A stretch of 64,000 nucleotides of DNA from Wolbachia endosymbiont of Spodoptera picta (GCF_018141665.1 NZ_CP067976.1:1240001-1304000), one strand, 5' to 3'; shown: positions 45,068 through 56,400, counted from the first letter of the stretch. Notes: generated by a model not told the origin, from the letters alone. Numbers and translations: made by a program.

Positions 45068-45642
45068 GGCTCATTTAAATATAGAGCCTCAACTCCATTT
45101 AATTTTTGTTTATTTTTTAGTCTATAACGGACTAATAGCCCTGCATGGCTAGCATCCAACTTTGGTAAACTGCAATCCATATATGTAATGCAGTGCGTTT
45201 CAGGCTGGAGTTCACTTACTAAAGCAGGATTTGATAGCGGTAACAAATTGAAATCAAATAACTGCGTATAAAACTTTTGATCATCTTCGATTATAGCTTT
45301 AATATTTTTTTTGCTATTTGTACAAAGTAGCGATATTGCATATGCTTGAGCTTCCAGCGCACTAACCCCATATAACGGCTTATTTGTAGCAAGATTTATA
45401 CCTTGTGCAGTTGATATACCAACTCTGATTCCAGTAAAACTTCCTGGTCCAACTATCACTGCTAAATGGTCTATTTTATCGTAGCTGTAATTATGCTTAT
45501 CAAACAAAGTATTGAGTATTTGAAAAAATGATTCTGCATGACTGTTGTTTGCAGAATTGCGTTCTACAAAACAATTACCATCGTAATCAATTACTGCTAT
45601 TGAACTACCAGCACCTACAGTATTAATTGCTAGAATGGACAT
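45037..45642 (-). CDS. tsaB: tRNA t6A synthesis protein TsaB
   Basis: 201 residues, the ASKHA-fold partner of TsaD in making t6A37 on ANN-decoding tRNAs. The N-terminal ILAINTVGAGSSIAV, HAESFFQILN and VGPGSFTGIRVGISTAQG motifs are typical. The ATG at 45642 overlaps the previous gene's TGA (TGATG), so translation is coupled; an in-frame GTG one codon upstream is less likely. Confidence 0.92.
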   Translation of the reverse strand: MSILAINTVGAGSSIAVIDYDGNCFVERNSANNSHAESFFQILNTLFDKHNYSYDKIDHLAVIVGPGSFTGIRVGISTAQGINLATNKPLYGVSALEAQAYAISLLCTNSKKNIKAIIEDDQKFYTQLFDFNLLPLSNPALVSELQPETHCITYMDCSLPKLDASHAGLLVRYRLKNKQKLNGVEALYLNEPQYMKSLPIA

Positions 45643-46772
45643 CACTTAAGCTTATCATAGAGCTTTGTAAACATCATAGTGAACGCACCGTTACCCATAA
45701 CATTTGCTGAAGTTATTACTGGGTCAAACACTATATACAATGCTGTAATTAATGAAAGCATCTCTGGGGAGAATTTAAGATACTTCTCAAGAACAGGCAA
45801 CATTACCATAATCCCTCCCGCTGGAACTGCAACAATAGCAAATTTAAATAACAGAAAGTAGAGAAGGAAAGTCACATAGTCTGTTGCAGACAATGCACCA
45901 CCAAAAGTCATTATCATTGATAGTATTATAATAAAAAAGCAATCACCTACTAAATGAAAGCTAGCAGTTATTGGCACAACAGACGATGCTATATCATGCT
46001 GCTTTACATTTTTTTTGCTTCCTTCAAGAGTAAGCGGCATAGCTATATTACTAGACATTGTGCTCATTGAAGTAATAAATGAAGGTATCATATTGCCTAT
46101 ACTAGCTATCCAACTTGTGATCTTAAATGAATTTGCTGCTCCATATAAGAGAAAAACATAAAGGTAGGTTGCAGATGATATAATAATAAAAATTATTGAG
46201 TAATCCTTAAATATTATGGGTAAAACCTGATCATGTTCCATTTTTAAAGCAAGACCAAGTACAAACATTGGAATAATTGGCATCAAAAATGTCTTCAAAA
46301 TAAAGAGAGTTAAATCTGACATTTTGTTCGAGAGCTCTTTGCTTTTTTTTGGTAATATTGTGGATACTAATATGCTTAACACAAATCCACAAGCAAGGGC
46401 ATAAAAATTAGAAAGCAATGCAGGTATCCTAAATGACCATAAAGGAACAATTGTTTCTTCATATGTTATATCTTGTATTGAATAAGTGTTTTGTGTGATG
46501 AAATGCCCAACAGAATAAGCTATTAAACTTGAAGCTAGATTCGACAAGAAAATCGTTATAATAAGTAACAATATAAACTTTATAGCCGACTGCTTAAGAT
46601 TGTTAACACTACTAAAGATTAATGCAAAAACAATAAAAGGCATTATAAATAGTAAGATCTCTTTTATACTAAGGCTTATTGAATACAAGAAGGCTTTCAC
46701 TTCCATTGGAACTAGATGACCAAAAAATACAATCGAAGTGATAACAGCAAGTAAGGTTAGTAATTGTAACAT
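45642..46772 (-). CDS. Dicarboxylate/amino acid:cation symporter (DAACS)
   Basis: 376 residues with about eight to nine membrane helices and DAACS hallmarks: a serine-rich reentrant loop region (IPSFITSMSTMSSNIAMPLTLE) and the later AVPAGGIMVMLPVLEKY. Members move glutamate, aspartate or C4-dicarboxylates with Na+ or H+. Import of host amino or organic acids would feed the TCA cycle. Substrate is inferred from family only. Confidence 0.88.
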   Translation of the reverse strand: MLQLLTLLAVITSIVFFGHLVPMEVKAFLYSISLSIKEILLFIMPFIVFALIFSSVNNLKQSAIKFILLLIITIFLSNLASSLIAYSVGHFITQNTYSIQDITYEETIVPLWSFRIPALLSNFYALACGFVLSILVSTILPKKSKELSNKMSDLTLFILKTFLMPIIPMFVLGLALKMEHDQVLPIIFKDYSIIFIIISSATYLYVFLLYGAANSFKITSWIASIGNMIPSFITSMSTMSSNIAMPLTLEGSKKNVKQHDIASSVVPITASFHLVGDCFFIIILSMIMTFGGALSATDYVTFLLYFLLFKFAIVAVPAGGIMVMLPVLEKYLKFSPEMLSLITALYIVFDPVITSANVMGNGAFTMMFTKLYDKLK

Positions 46773-46879
46773 ATTCTAATATAGCGATATCCTATGGAAA
46801 TACATATGATAAATTAGCTGCTAAGTAAAGTAAAACTGCCTAAAATATTTGCATTACCTTCTAGTACTTGAATGAGATT

Positions 46880-48046
46880 TCAAATTACAACGTTTCCACA
46901 AAGTATATAATTAACATCCACACCTTTGGTCAAGTTCCATTCACGCTTTATTACATTATATTCCATACCAGTCATATCTTGTAGTGTTACATTGTTTTCC
47001 CTTAGATGATTTGCAATTTCTGATGGCTTGAGAAATTTATTCCAATTATGTGTGCCTTTTGGCAGCCAGTTTAATATGTACTCTGCGCCGACTATTGCAA
47101 GACAGAAGGATTTAATAGTTCTATTTATCGTCGATATAAAAATTAGCCCTTCTGGCTTCAACAGCTCTATTGCTTTTTTCATGAAAAACTCTAAATTATC
47201 GACATGTTCAACCACTTCCATCAACAAAACCACGTCATACTTCTTGTCATTGCTTAGCTCTTCAATGCTAGTGTGTGTGTATTCTATATTTAACCCTACT
47301 TTCTTCGCATGCGACTGTGCCACTTTTATGTTTTCCTCACATACATCTATTCCCGCAACGCTAATACCAATACGCGCCATTGACTCTGACAAAATGCCAC
47401 CACCACAACCAACATCGAGCAATGATAGTTCTTTTAAATCGCATTTTTTTAATTCTTTTATTTTCTCAACGATGTATGATACTCTCACAGGATTCATCAT
47501 GTGCAATGGCTTGAATTTGCCATTCTCATTCCACCATTCACCTGCTATTTTAGCGAATTTTGATATTTCATCTTCGTTATAAGTTTTTGTGTTTTTTTTC
47601 TTGCTAATATTGCTAAGTTTATCAAGGCGTTCTTTATGTCTACTTTCTTTTGAAAATTCTGTTTCGAGGAATTGTTTGACTATGTCTTTTGCTAATCCAC
47701 TCGCAGTAAACCCTGCACCAAGACAAAGTATATTCGCGTTGCCATGCTCGCGAGCTAATTTTGCGATCTCAACACTATTACATAAAGCAGCATAGATTCC
47801 TTCAAAACGATTTGCCACAGTACTCATGCCCAAACCTGTACCGCAAATTAATATTCCATAATTTGCTTTTTTGTTTGTTATATCTTCTACAACTTCAGCA
47901 GCATAGTCAGGGTAGTCTACACTCTTTTGTTCAGCAGTGCATCCACGGTCTATCACTGTATAATCTAAAGTTTCCAAGTAAGCCTTTATTTCTGATTTTA
48001 GTTCATAACCTGCGTGGTCTGAAGCAACTGATATCACATCTGACAT
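46880..48046 (-). CDS. rpiB-ubiG: Fusion of ribose-5-phosphate isomerase B and UbiG methyltransferase
   Basis: 388 residues. Residues 1-~145 are RpiB: ISVASDHAGYELK, the active-site YGILICGTGLGMSTVANR, and ALCNSVEIAKLAREHGNANILCLG. Residues ~155-388 are UbiG, a class I SAM methyltransferase: LLDVGCGGGILSESMARIG (SAM site), VVLLMEVVEHV and STINRTIKSF. RpiB interconverts ribose-5-P and ribulose-5-P; UbiG makes O-methylations in ubiquinone synthesis. The two activities have no pathway in common. No stop or in-between start is needed to explain the join; the linker is Lys-rich. Both halves look intact. Confidence 0.92.
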   Translation of the reverse strand: MSDVISVASDHAGYELKSEIKAYLETLDYTVIDRGCTAEQKSVDYPDYAAEVVEDITNKKANYGILICGTGLGMSTVANRFEGIYAALCNSVEIAKLAREHGNANILCLGAGFTASGLAKDIVKQFLETEFSKESRHKERLDKLSNISKKKNTKTYNEDEISKFAKIAGEWWNENGKFKPLHMMNPVRVSYIVEKIKELKKCDLKELSLLDVGCGGGILSESMARIGISVAGIDVCEENIKVAQSHAKKVGLNIEYTHTSIEELSNDKKYDVVLLMEVVEHVDNLEFFMKKAIELLKPEGLIFISTINRTIKSFCLAIVGAEYILNWLPKGTHNWNKFLKPSEIANHLRENNVTLQDMTGMEYNVIKREWNLTKGVDVNYILCGNVVI

Positions 48047-48191
48047 ATAAGAAATTGCAACTTAAGGGTATTTATATGGGTAATTTATTTTGAGCTTTTT
48101 GTCAAGCTCTCCTGATCTTTCTGAATAAATTTCGAGTCAGATATGCATAAATTCTATATAATTTTTATCCTACCACTACTAATTCGGTAAA

Positions 48192-49925
48192 ATGGATCAT
48201 ATAGATATTATAAAGTCAAAATTATTGTTGTCCGACATAGTAGGAAAAAAAGTTAGGTTAATAAAAAGAGGAGATAGTTTTGTTGGACTCTGCCCATTTC
48301 ATAACGAAAAAACTCCATCTTTTTCGGTCAGCAATGTTAAGGGCTTATATTACTGTTTCGGTTGCTCAGCTCATGGTGATGCGTTTGAATTTATTTCACA
48401 AACTGAGGGCTTAAGTTTTAAGGAAGCGTTGGAAAAATTGGCATCTGTTGCAGGTGTTGAGTTACCCACAAACCTCAGCTTTGCTAAAGAAAATGACAAA
48501 CTGTTTTCAGCACTGAATTTAGCTGCAAATTGGTTTACACAAAAAAATCAGGGAGTTGTAGGTTATTTAAAGCAACGCAAGATTTCACTCAAAATCATAG
48601 ATAAATTTAGAATAGGTTATGCACCAAGCTCTGGTTTGAGAGAATATTTGAACTCTTCAGGTATTGAAGACAAAATTTTGGCTAATGTTGGGTTGATAAA
48701 TAGAAATTCTCGTGATTATTTCTATGATCGACTCATGTTTCCTATAAAGAACATTGCAGGAAAAGTTATTGGCTTTGGTGGACGTGCGTTGAGTTCTGAT
48801 CAACAACCAAAATATTTAAATAGCCCAGAGAGTCAGCTCTTTAAGAAAAGAGAAAATTTATATGGATTAAACTTTGCTTTGAGTGAAATACGCAAAAAAC
48901 AGCATCTATTTGTTGTTGAAGGATATATGGATGTAATAGCACTACATCAAGCGGGAATTAGCAATACAGTTGCTCCGCTTGGTACCGCAATTTCTGCAGA
49001 GCAGATAAAAAATCTATGGAGATTTGCTAAAGAAATTTCTATCTGTATGGATGGCGATAGTCCTGGATGTCATGCTGCTATTCGAATTGCAGAACTTGTT
49101 CTACCGATACTGGAGCCTGGATACACATTGAAGTTCGTGACTTTGCCAAGCAACAAGGACCCATACGATATATGCAATGAACTAGAATATAAGACGGAAG
49201 ATGTACTATCCGCTTTTAACCGCTCAACAGAACTGCACTCTGAATATTTATGGCATCACATAATTGGTAGCAATTTGCAAAATTATGAAAAATTTGCTCC
49301 GGAAAAATATTCAATTCTTGAGCACAAATTCATGAAATATGTCAATGCTATCGGTAACAGCAGTATTAGAAGGTATTATAGAGATTATTTTTACAATAAG
49401 GTCAGTGAATTAAGAAGAAACTTTAAAAAGCTGATTTTTAATAGCAAAGCAACAAAAGGTGAGTATCTTTACAATAAATCTCCAGAGCTAATTGAAGCAG
49501 AGCAAAATCAGGCCATAATTTTGCGTATAGCCGTAGAATTTCCTGAAATCTTGAACCGTCCTATATTTTTTGAGCAATTTTCTCATTTCGAATTTACTAA
49601 TGAGATGAAAAAATTACAACAGTGCGTAATTAATATGGTAACTAATGAGAGCAACTTTAATAAAGAAATTCTGCTACAGGAGTCTAGTGTTATAAAGTTT
49701 ATATTTGAAAAAACTAGCGTACTAAATAGTCAATTAAGTGAGAAGAGATCGGCAGAAACTGTCTGGAATAACATAGTATTACGGAAAGAATTAAATGTAT
49801 TACAAGAAGAAAAAATTAAAGCAAGGCTGGGCGGTAATTTTGACTTAGAGGAAAGGCTAATAGAACAAATAAAGCAAATAGAGGATAGTATACAAGAAAT
49901 GCAAATGGAATTTATTCAAAAGTAG
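48192..49925 (+). CDS. dnaG: DNA primase
   Basis: 577 residues. The CHC2 zinc finger is visible as CPFHNEKTPSFSV and YYCFGCSAHGDAFEF; the catalytic core follows with YDRLMFPIKN, GFGGRAL, the Toprim VVEGYMDVIALHQAGI and CMDGDSPG. The C-terminal part carries the helicase-interaction region. It primes Okazaki fragments. A TATAAT lies at 48157-48162, 30 bp before the ATG, with only a weak -35. The promoter region is shared with the divergent rpiB-ubiG. Confidence 0.95.
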   Translation: MDHIDIIKSKLLLSDIVGKKVRLIKRGDSFVGLCPFHNEKTPSFSVSNVKGLYYCFGCSAHGDAFEFISQTEGLSFKEALEKLASVAGVELPTNLSFAKENDKLFSALNLAANWFTQKNQGVVGYLKQRKISLKIIDKFRIGYAPSSGLREYLNSSGIEDKILANVGLINRNSRDYFYDRLMFPIKNIAGKVIGFGGRALSSDQQPKYLNSPESQLFKKRENLYGLNFALSEIRKKQHLFVVEGYMDVIALHQAGISNTVAPLGTAISAEQIKNLWRFAKEISICMDGDSPGCHAAIRIAELVLPILEPGYTLKFVTLPSNKDPYDICNELEYKTEDVLSAFNRSTELHSEYLWHHIIGSNLQNYEKFAPEKYSILEHKFMKYVNAIGNSSIRRYYRDYFYNKVSELRRNFKKLIFNSKATKGEYLYNKSPELIEAEQNQAIILRIAVEFPEILNRPIFFEQFSHFEFTNEMKKLQQCVINMVTNESNFNKEILLQESSVIKFIFEKTSVLNSQLSEKRSAETVWNNIVLRKELNVLQEEKIKARLGGNFDLEERLIEQIKQIEDSIQEMQMEFIQK

Positions 49926-50023
49926 ATGGCTTAAGATGTTCAAAATTATTAGAAAAACACTGTATTAGTAGTTGCTTAAAATAGCTTATTCTAGTATATT
50001 TTCAATTTATTTAATTACGACAA

Positions 50024-51322
50024 GTGTTTGCATTTCTCCCTCTCATTATTTTTTTAACCTTATATCTTGGTAGTGGTACTTATTTTTCCTTTATAGGACT
50101 TGACAATCCTCTTCATCAAATTTCACCGTTAGTTTGCTTATTACCAGCATTATTTTTTGCTATTCTATTCAATAAAAACAAAATTCAGCATAGCGTTGAT
50201 ACTCTTATAAAAGGTATGGGGAATAAAACTACTCTTACCGTGTGTTTGATTTTTCTCCTTGCTGGGGCATTTTCTACTGTTACTCAATCGCTTGGTAGTA
50301 TAAATGTTATTGCTAGCTTAACTATTTGCTTTCTTCCAGCACAATTATTACTTCCTGGAACGTTTTTAATTTCTGCGTTTATTGCAAGTGCAATAGGCAC
50401 ATCAATCGGAGTTATTGCACTTATAACACCAATAGCTGTGAATCTAGCACAAAATGGAGCTTTTGATTGTGCGGTGGGCGTTGGAGCTGTGATAGGTGGG
50501 TCTATGTTTGGCAGCAACCTTTCAATGATATCTGACACCACTATTGCTGCTACTTCTTCACAAGGAGCTTCAGTAAAGGATAAAATAAAACTCACTTTCA
50601 AGACAGGATCTGTTACAGGTCTTATAATACTTATTTATCTAGTAATAATTTCAAATAGTACAGAAGTTGTTTCTATCTCAAGTCTGAATTATTTATCCAT
50701 AGTCAAAATTATCCCTTATATATCTTTAATAATTATGGGTTTATTTGAAATAAACACACTGGTAACATTAGCTGTTAATATGGTTGTTGCTGGAATATTA
50801 GGAATAGCTTTTTTTGATTATTCTATTATTGATTATTCTCATGATATATGTAGGGGTTTTAATAAGATGAATGAGGTAATGATATTTATTCTTTTCAGTA
50901 GTGGATTAAGCCACTTAATGTACGAATACAGTCAGAAAAAGATAGATAAATTCACCGATGAGGTGAATCTCACAAGAAGTCAAGCTGAACTTATGATTGC
51001 AGGAATATCATGTATGTTTACTATTTTAGTTTCCAGCAATGTTGTTGCTATTTTATTAACTAGTAATATTGCGAAAAGACTTGCACAAAGATATAACATT
51101 GCACCACACCGTAGTGCGTATTTATTAGAAATATTTACTGCGATCACAAAAAGTATCTTACCTTATGGTTCTCAAATATTGCTAGCAAGCAGCATTGCCT
51201 CTCTTTCACCTATTGCTGTACTGACAAAAGTATATTATTGTTTTGTTTTTGCAGCAGTTGCAATAAGTGAAATAGTTATTAACGGCAGACGTCATGCGGT
51301 TTTAGCTTCTCAACTATCATAA
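50024..51322 (+). CDS. NhaC-type Na+/H+ antiporter family protein
   Basis: 432 residues with about eleven membrane helices. Family segments include SAFIASAIGTSIGVIALITPIA, VGAVIGGSMFGSNLSMISDTTIAATSSQG and the end AYLLEIFTAITKSILPYG. It resembles NhaC-like antiporters; substrate could be Na+/H+ or an organic ion. The start is a GTG at 50024 with no strong ribosome binding site, so the true start may lie elsewhere in the first helix. Confidence 0.78.
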   Translation: MFAFLPLIIFLTLYLGSGTYFSFIGLDNPLHQISPLVCLLPALFFAILFNKNKIQHSVDTLIKGMGNKTTLTVCLIFLLAGAFSTVTQSLGSINVIASLTICFLPAQLLLPGTFLISAFIASAIGTSIGVIALITPIAVNLAQNGAFDCAVGVGAVIGGSMFGSNLSMISDTTIAATSSQGASVKDKIKLTFKTGSVTGLIILIYLVIISNSTEVVSISSLNYLSIVKIIPYISLIIMGLFEINTLVTLAVNMVVAGILGIAFFDYSIIDYSHDICRGFNKMNEVMIFILFSSGLSHLMYEYSQKKIDKFTDEVNLTRSQAELMIAGISCMFTILVSSNVVAILLTSNIAKRLAQRYNIAPHRSAYLLEIFTAITKSILPYGSQILLASSIASLSPIAVLTKVYYCFVFAAVAISEIVINGRRHAVLASQLS

Positions 51323-51684
51323 ATATACCACAACTCTTTCTGTAGCTTTGTGTAAGTTATGCTAACCATGGATGGCTTTCTTGCATAGTACTAACAGACA
51401 TATGGTTTGAGAGTATCATTATAGGGATTTGGTATTAATAATTCAGGAATACTGGGAACATATAAATTCATAAAGGGTTTTGAGTTTTTTTGCTCTACCA
51501 AATGATCTTTACGAACTTGTTATTTATTATAAATGCAATAGGAAATACTATATGAGATATGATAGTAAATATAGGTCCTAATAGGAATACAGATTACAAG
51601 AGATAGGCAATGGAATTACAAAGAGTTTGCAAATATTAGTTATTATTTGTAGAATATAGAGAAATTAGTAGAGATTTTAATAGT
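51323..51684. other. Gene-free stretch before fdx
   Basis: About 360 bp, AT-rich. I see no gene, RNA or strong repeat in it. Confidence 0.5.
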
Positions 51685-52032
51685 ATGCCATCCATTACTT
51701 TTATTTTACCTGATGGAAGTAAGAAAAGTTATGAAGCTACAGAGGGAGAAACTCTTCTTAATTTAGCCCATAGAAGTGATCCAGATCTGCTTGAAGGTGC
51801 ATGTGAAGGTTCTCTTGCTTGCTCTACATGCCATGTGATTGTTGATCCAAAATTTTATGATGTTGTAGAAACACATAATCCTATATCTGATGAGGAGAAT
51901 GACATGCTGGATCTAGCTTTCGGTTTAACAGAGACATCGAGGCTTGGATGCCAAATAAAAATCACAAAAGATATTGACGGTTTGTGCATAACCGTGCCCA
52001 GGGGTACAAGAAATATATCATTAGATAAATAA
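51685..52032 (+). CDS. fdx: ISC-type [2Fe-2S] ferredoxin
   Basis: 115 residues. The cluster ligands are in GACEGSLACSTCHVI (C-x5-C-x2-C) and the distal LGCQIKI cysteine, the adrenodoxin/ISC type spacing. It gives electrons for Fe-S cluster and possibly heme A assembly. It is followed at 7 bp by the DUF2125-like gene and ccmH, all on the same strand. Confidence 0.93.
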   Translation: MPSITFILPDGSKKSYEATEGETLLNLAHRSDPDLLEGACEGSLACSTCHVIVDPKFYDVVETHNPISDEENDMLDLAFGLTETSRLGCQIKITKDIDGLCITVPRGTRNISLDK

Positions 52033-52039
52033 GAGGATA

Positions 52040-53053
52040 ATGCGTAAAATTTTTATCTATATTCTCATCTCCTTACCTTTGTTTATTCCTCTAGCGTATA
52101 GTGGTTTTTGGTATTTTTCTGCATTTAAGGTAAAAAGTCTTTTAACTGATTACATTAATGACGAAAAAGTTGATATTTCCCATGATTTTAAGGGGTTTCC
52201 TTTTAACCTAGTTTTTCGTGTAACGAATCCAAAATTTTCTAATGAGCAATTAACTGTTTCATCTGAAGCTTTAATGATAAAAAACAGATTATTTGATAAG
52301 TCAGTATATATCTATATACCAAGCAATAAAGTAAACATTGCTGTCCGTAGTGATGAGAAAAAGAATATAAAGTGTCACACACACGTGAGTAGCCACTTTG
52401 TTGTTAAACTAAATGATTTACTATCTTCATTAAAATTCAACAGAAATAGCACTGTAATAGACTATATAGATACATTTCGTTACGAAGATTATGGATTAAA
52501 ATGTGATGTTTTAGAAAATCAGCAAAGTGTTATAACTGAAGTGAATGATAAAAGTAATTACATTCAATTTCACTTTGATAAAGAACTGAATGAAAATACT
52601 AAACTAGAATTTGATTTTTATACTTACCGTTATAAACATACTGCAAGTCCTGAAAATTACCTTAGTGTCGACGCTAAATTAGATTATGAATTTGTAAACC
52701 ATATTTCAGCTTCTAAGATTAATTTCAACATAGAAAAATTTTTGATTGAGAGTAATAACTTTTCTATTGCTGCAAATGGTGGGGTAAGTAATTACAATTT
52801 AGTTACATCTTCATTTGAAGATAAAATCAATGTAGCCATATCAAATTATAAAGAATTAATTTCGTTTGTGACTAATGATTCAAAGACTGCAGATAAATTG
52901 GAAAAATCAATATCTTCCTTATCAGAAAAAATCACTAATAACGACATTCAATTTTCAATAAAGTACGACAATAATGTAGGTTCAGGCTTTATTGGAAAAT
53001 TATCCACTACTGATTTTATCACTCAATTCACCAAGAATGAGAATAGTAATTAG
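52040..53053 (+). CDS. DUF2125-like envelope protein
   Basis: 337 residues. An N-terminal membrane anchor (IFIYILISLPLFIPLAYSGFWYF) is followed by a beta-rich periplasmic domain. The FSAFKVKSLLTDYIN and KGFPFNLVFRVTNP segments resemble the start of DUF2125 proteins, which are widespread in alphaproteobacteria and of unknown role. Its last 17 bp overlap ccmH. Confidence 0.6.
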   Translation: MRKIFIYILISLPLFIPLAYSGFWYFSAFKVKSLLTDYINDEKVDISHDFKGFPFNLVFRVTNPKFSNEQLTVSSEALMIKNRLFDKSVYIYIPSNKVNIAVRSDEKKNIKCHTHVSSHFVVKLNDLLSSLKFNRNSTVIDYIDTFRYEDYGLKCDVLENQQSVITEVNDKSNYIQFHFDKELNENTKLEFDFYTYRYKHTASPENYLSVDAKLDYEFVNHISASKINFNIEKFLIESNNFSIAANGGVSNYNLVTSSFEDKINVAISNYKELISFVTNDSKTADKLEKSISSLSEKITNNDIQFSIKYDNNVGSGFIGKLSTTDFITQFTKNENSN

Positions 53054-53438
53054 CTTACTTTTTACATTGATATTCCATTTAAGCATAAATGCTTTTACTT
53101 TGGATGATAAACTAAGAGACGAAAGCATGGAAGAGCGAGCAAGTAGCTTATTTGCAGTAATAAAGTGTCCAGTATGCTCTGGTGAATTATTATCCGAATC
53201 TGAGTCTCAAGTTGCATATGGTATGCGTAAGACAATTCGCAAGAAGATCAGTGATGGATATACTAACGAGCAAATAGTTTCAGAGTTAAAAAATTCTTAT
53301 GGAGATTCAATTATCATTGTACCACCTGTAAAATCTAGTACCTACATTTTATGGTTTATTCCTTTTATAATTCTTCTTATTGGATGTTTTCTAATACGAA
53401 AATCAGTTCAGAAAATAGATAAGGTAGTAAAAAGATAA
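53037..53438 (+). CDS. ccmH: Cytochrome c maturation protein CcmH
   Basis: 133 residues from ATG at 53037: a signal/anchor helix (IVISLLFTLIFHLSI), the CxxC motif in VIKCPVCSGELLSESES, then MRKTIRKKISDGYTNEQI and a C-terminal helix. CcmH reduces or holds the apocytochrome CxxCH thiols for heme attachment in System I. The usual LRCxxC reads IKCPVC. The start is chosen for the signal sequence; the frame extends 15 codons further. Confidence 0.9.
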   Translation: MRIVISLLFTLIFHLSINAFTLDDKLRDESMEERASSLFAVIKCPVCSGELLSESESQVAYGMRKTIRKKISDGYTNEQIVSELKNSYGDSIIIVPPVKSSTYILWFIPFIILLIGCFLIRKSVQKIDKVVKR

Positions 53439-53497
53439 CTATAGAGTAAAAGTGAGTTTACAACAAATGCAAGTAGCTACTATACGAACATTTGAGT

Positions 53498-56400
53498 TTA
53501 GATCAAAGATTGTAAGGTTAAATCTTCCATCAAAATAACCACACACTCTACCTGCTTATCTGGGTAGACTTCTTGCACTAAGGTTTTATAGATCAACATT
53601 TGCTTTTTTATTTCATTTGATGAGGAAATAGAAACATTATGGTGTGATTTATAGTCAATTATGATTGCTTTGTCTTCTGTTATGCACAGTCTGTCTAGCC
53701 GCACTAATACTGGTTTTCCGTCAATTGTTCCACTAAGTAGAATTTCTGATTTGCCCTCCAAGTCGAACAGGTAATCATATTTTTCATTAAAGGTTAATAT
53801 TTTGCTGTAAATTTCATCCTTATCTTCACTAGTGTTTATGCTATCAAGATATTTCCTGACCCAATTTTTTCTCCTGTCTTTCTCTATCTGGGGCATATAT
53901 TGCAATATACTGTGAATTATTAAGCCTCTTGCATAGCTGTCTGTCATCCCAATGCTCCTTTTTGTCATTCCAGCATTCTCATCTGTCATCCCAGTGCTTG
54001 ACAATGGCTTTTTTTCTCCAGGTTCCAGAGTCACGTGCTGCAATGAAATTGATAGGTTTGATGGAGGTGAAATCACTGGAACATCAAAATAATCACGTTT
54101 TTTATAAATAGAAGGGTAGTTTGCATTCATGCATAGCACTTCAACTTTTTCTTTAAATATCGGCTGTAAGTATAGTTTTTTCCTCTCATATAATGCTCCA
54201 TATTGAATAACTAGATCATACCAAGAGCCCTTTTGCACTGGCTCTTTGCCTAAAATGTATAACTCATCTTCAGCACGCGTAAGTGCCACGTACAGCAAAC
54301 GCAAATATTCGTTATAATCCTCTAGTTTTTTCTCTCTTTTTACTTGATTACAATAAGCATTACTATTTTTGCCACACCAAAAAGGTGCTTCCGTTGCATC
54401 AAACAAAATATTTTCGCTGTTTCTTGGTACTGTATTTGTGTCAACTAAAAACACTATTGGAGCTTGTAGACCTTTTGATTTATGAATTGTCATTATTCGT
54501 ACAGCATTGAGTTCTGATTGCATATCGTTTTTAATCTCAGGATTATTTTCTTTGATCCACTGAACAAATGCTTGAAGAGATGGGTGCTCAAATTGCAATA
54601 TGAGGTTCATAAATTCGTCTAGAATCTCGAAGCACTCAAGACCTAGCCTTGCAGCAAATTTCTTCTTGCCTGTGCGCAATATATGCGTGAATAGTGTAAG
54701 GGGGGATTCTGTCTGAGATAAATTAATTAGATAGTTTAATTCATTAGAGATAATCTCCTGATAATCTTGAAGTTTTTCCCACAACGACTGTTCTTTACGA
54801 TCGTATGCAATATTGAATAAATCATCCTCAGTGAAGTTAAATAGCGGTGATTTTAAAACATTTGCAAGAGCAAGATCATTTGCCTGGAGGAGCAAAAATT
54901 CAGCTAAAGCTATTAAGTCTTGCACAGCTATGTAATCCATAATTCTAAAATAATCTCGGCCTATAACTGGTACATTTACTTTTTTTAGTTCACTTATTAT
55001 GTAGTCAACTAGCGCATTTCGTTGCCGTACCAAAATCATAATGTCCCTTGGTTCTATATGGCGATCTTTGGCGACTAAAATCCGCCCTTCGTTTAACCAA
55101 TTGTGAATTCTTTGGGCTATTGCCTGAGCAAGTAATCGATCCTTTACTACATAATCTTTCCTCTGTGTTAAATGAATTTGTAAGGCTTGCTGCTCTTCCT
55201 CTTCATATCCTGGCAATAACGGCCAAATTTCAATGTATCCTTGATCGTTTTCTCTATATGGAATATGTTTTATCTTGTTATCATTGAAAGATATTTCTTC
55301 ACGAAAATTGTTAAATATTCTGTCTACAAGCATCAAAACTTCTGGAGTTGAGCGAAATGACTTTTCAAGTTGACATGATACCCAATCTCTGCCACCGGTT
55401 TTCGTGTGAAAATATTGCTGCATGTAATTAAATAGATGGGGATTTGCTCCTTGAAATCTGTAAATTGATTGTTTTACATCGCCAACAACGAATAAAGTTC
55501 TCTTTTCGTCACCACCGGTAAAAAATTCATTGCAGAGATTTGTTATAATTTTCCATTGACTGATACTATTGTCTTGTGCCTCGTCAACAAGAATGTGGTC
55601 TATTTTTTGATCTAGATTAAACAATATCCAATCTTTATAGCCTGGATTGCTAAGGAGATTTGTTGCTAAATTGATGATATCATCATAATCAAGCAGTGCA
55701 TTCTTTGATTTTTCACTATTATATAGATCAACATATACTTTAAATATACTAAGTAAACTACTGGTTCTTGCGAATATTTGATAAGAATTTATATCCTTTA
55801 CATGGGTAAACAATGCATTTTGAATGCTTTCTATCATTTGCTCTACGTCTTCAAATTTTTCCAAAGCACCCTTTGTTATAATGGATGATATGCTCTTTTT
55901 TTCGTACGATTCTGATTTGAGAAATACTTTAGCTAAGTTCTCTATCTTGTTGTCATCCCAGTGCTTGACACTGGGATCCATATTTCTTTTTTTCTGGATC
56001 CCAGTGTCAAGCACTGGGATGACAACATTTGGTACGGACGATTTTGTGCTATTACACCAATCATAAAGTATCGCACTGTAACTCTGATCTCTTTTGCTGC
56101 CCTCACTTAATATTTTAGCTAATCTTTTTATCTGCTCAATCGTTTCACTCTGTAAATCGTGAATCTTATCTGGGGCACTTAGTTTATCTTTGATATACCC
56201 TAAATTATTTTCTAGAGCTGATCTCTTTATACATAAGGTATAGAGCAAATCACTCAGCTTGTTTTCATCAATTTCAGCTGCAATGATATTTATATCGTCC
56301 TGCACAGTTTCATTATGAAGCGTTTTTTCAAATACGATGGAATGCAATTCTTTACATTCGCTCAACGTACAATTTGGAGCGATACCAGCTTCTGTAGGAA

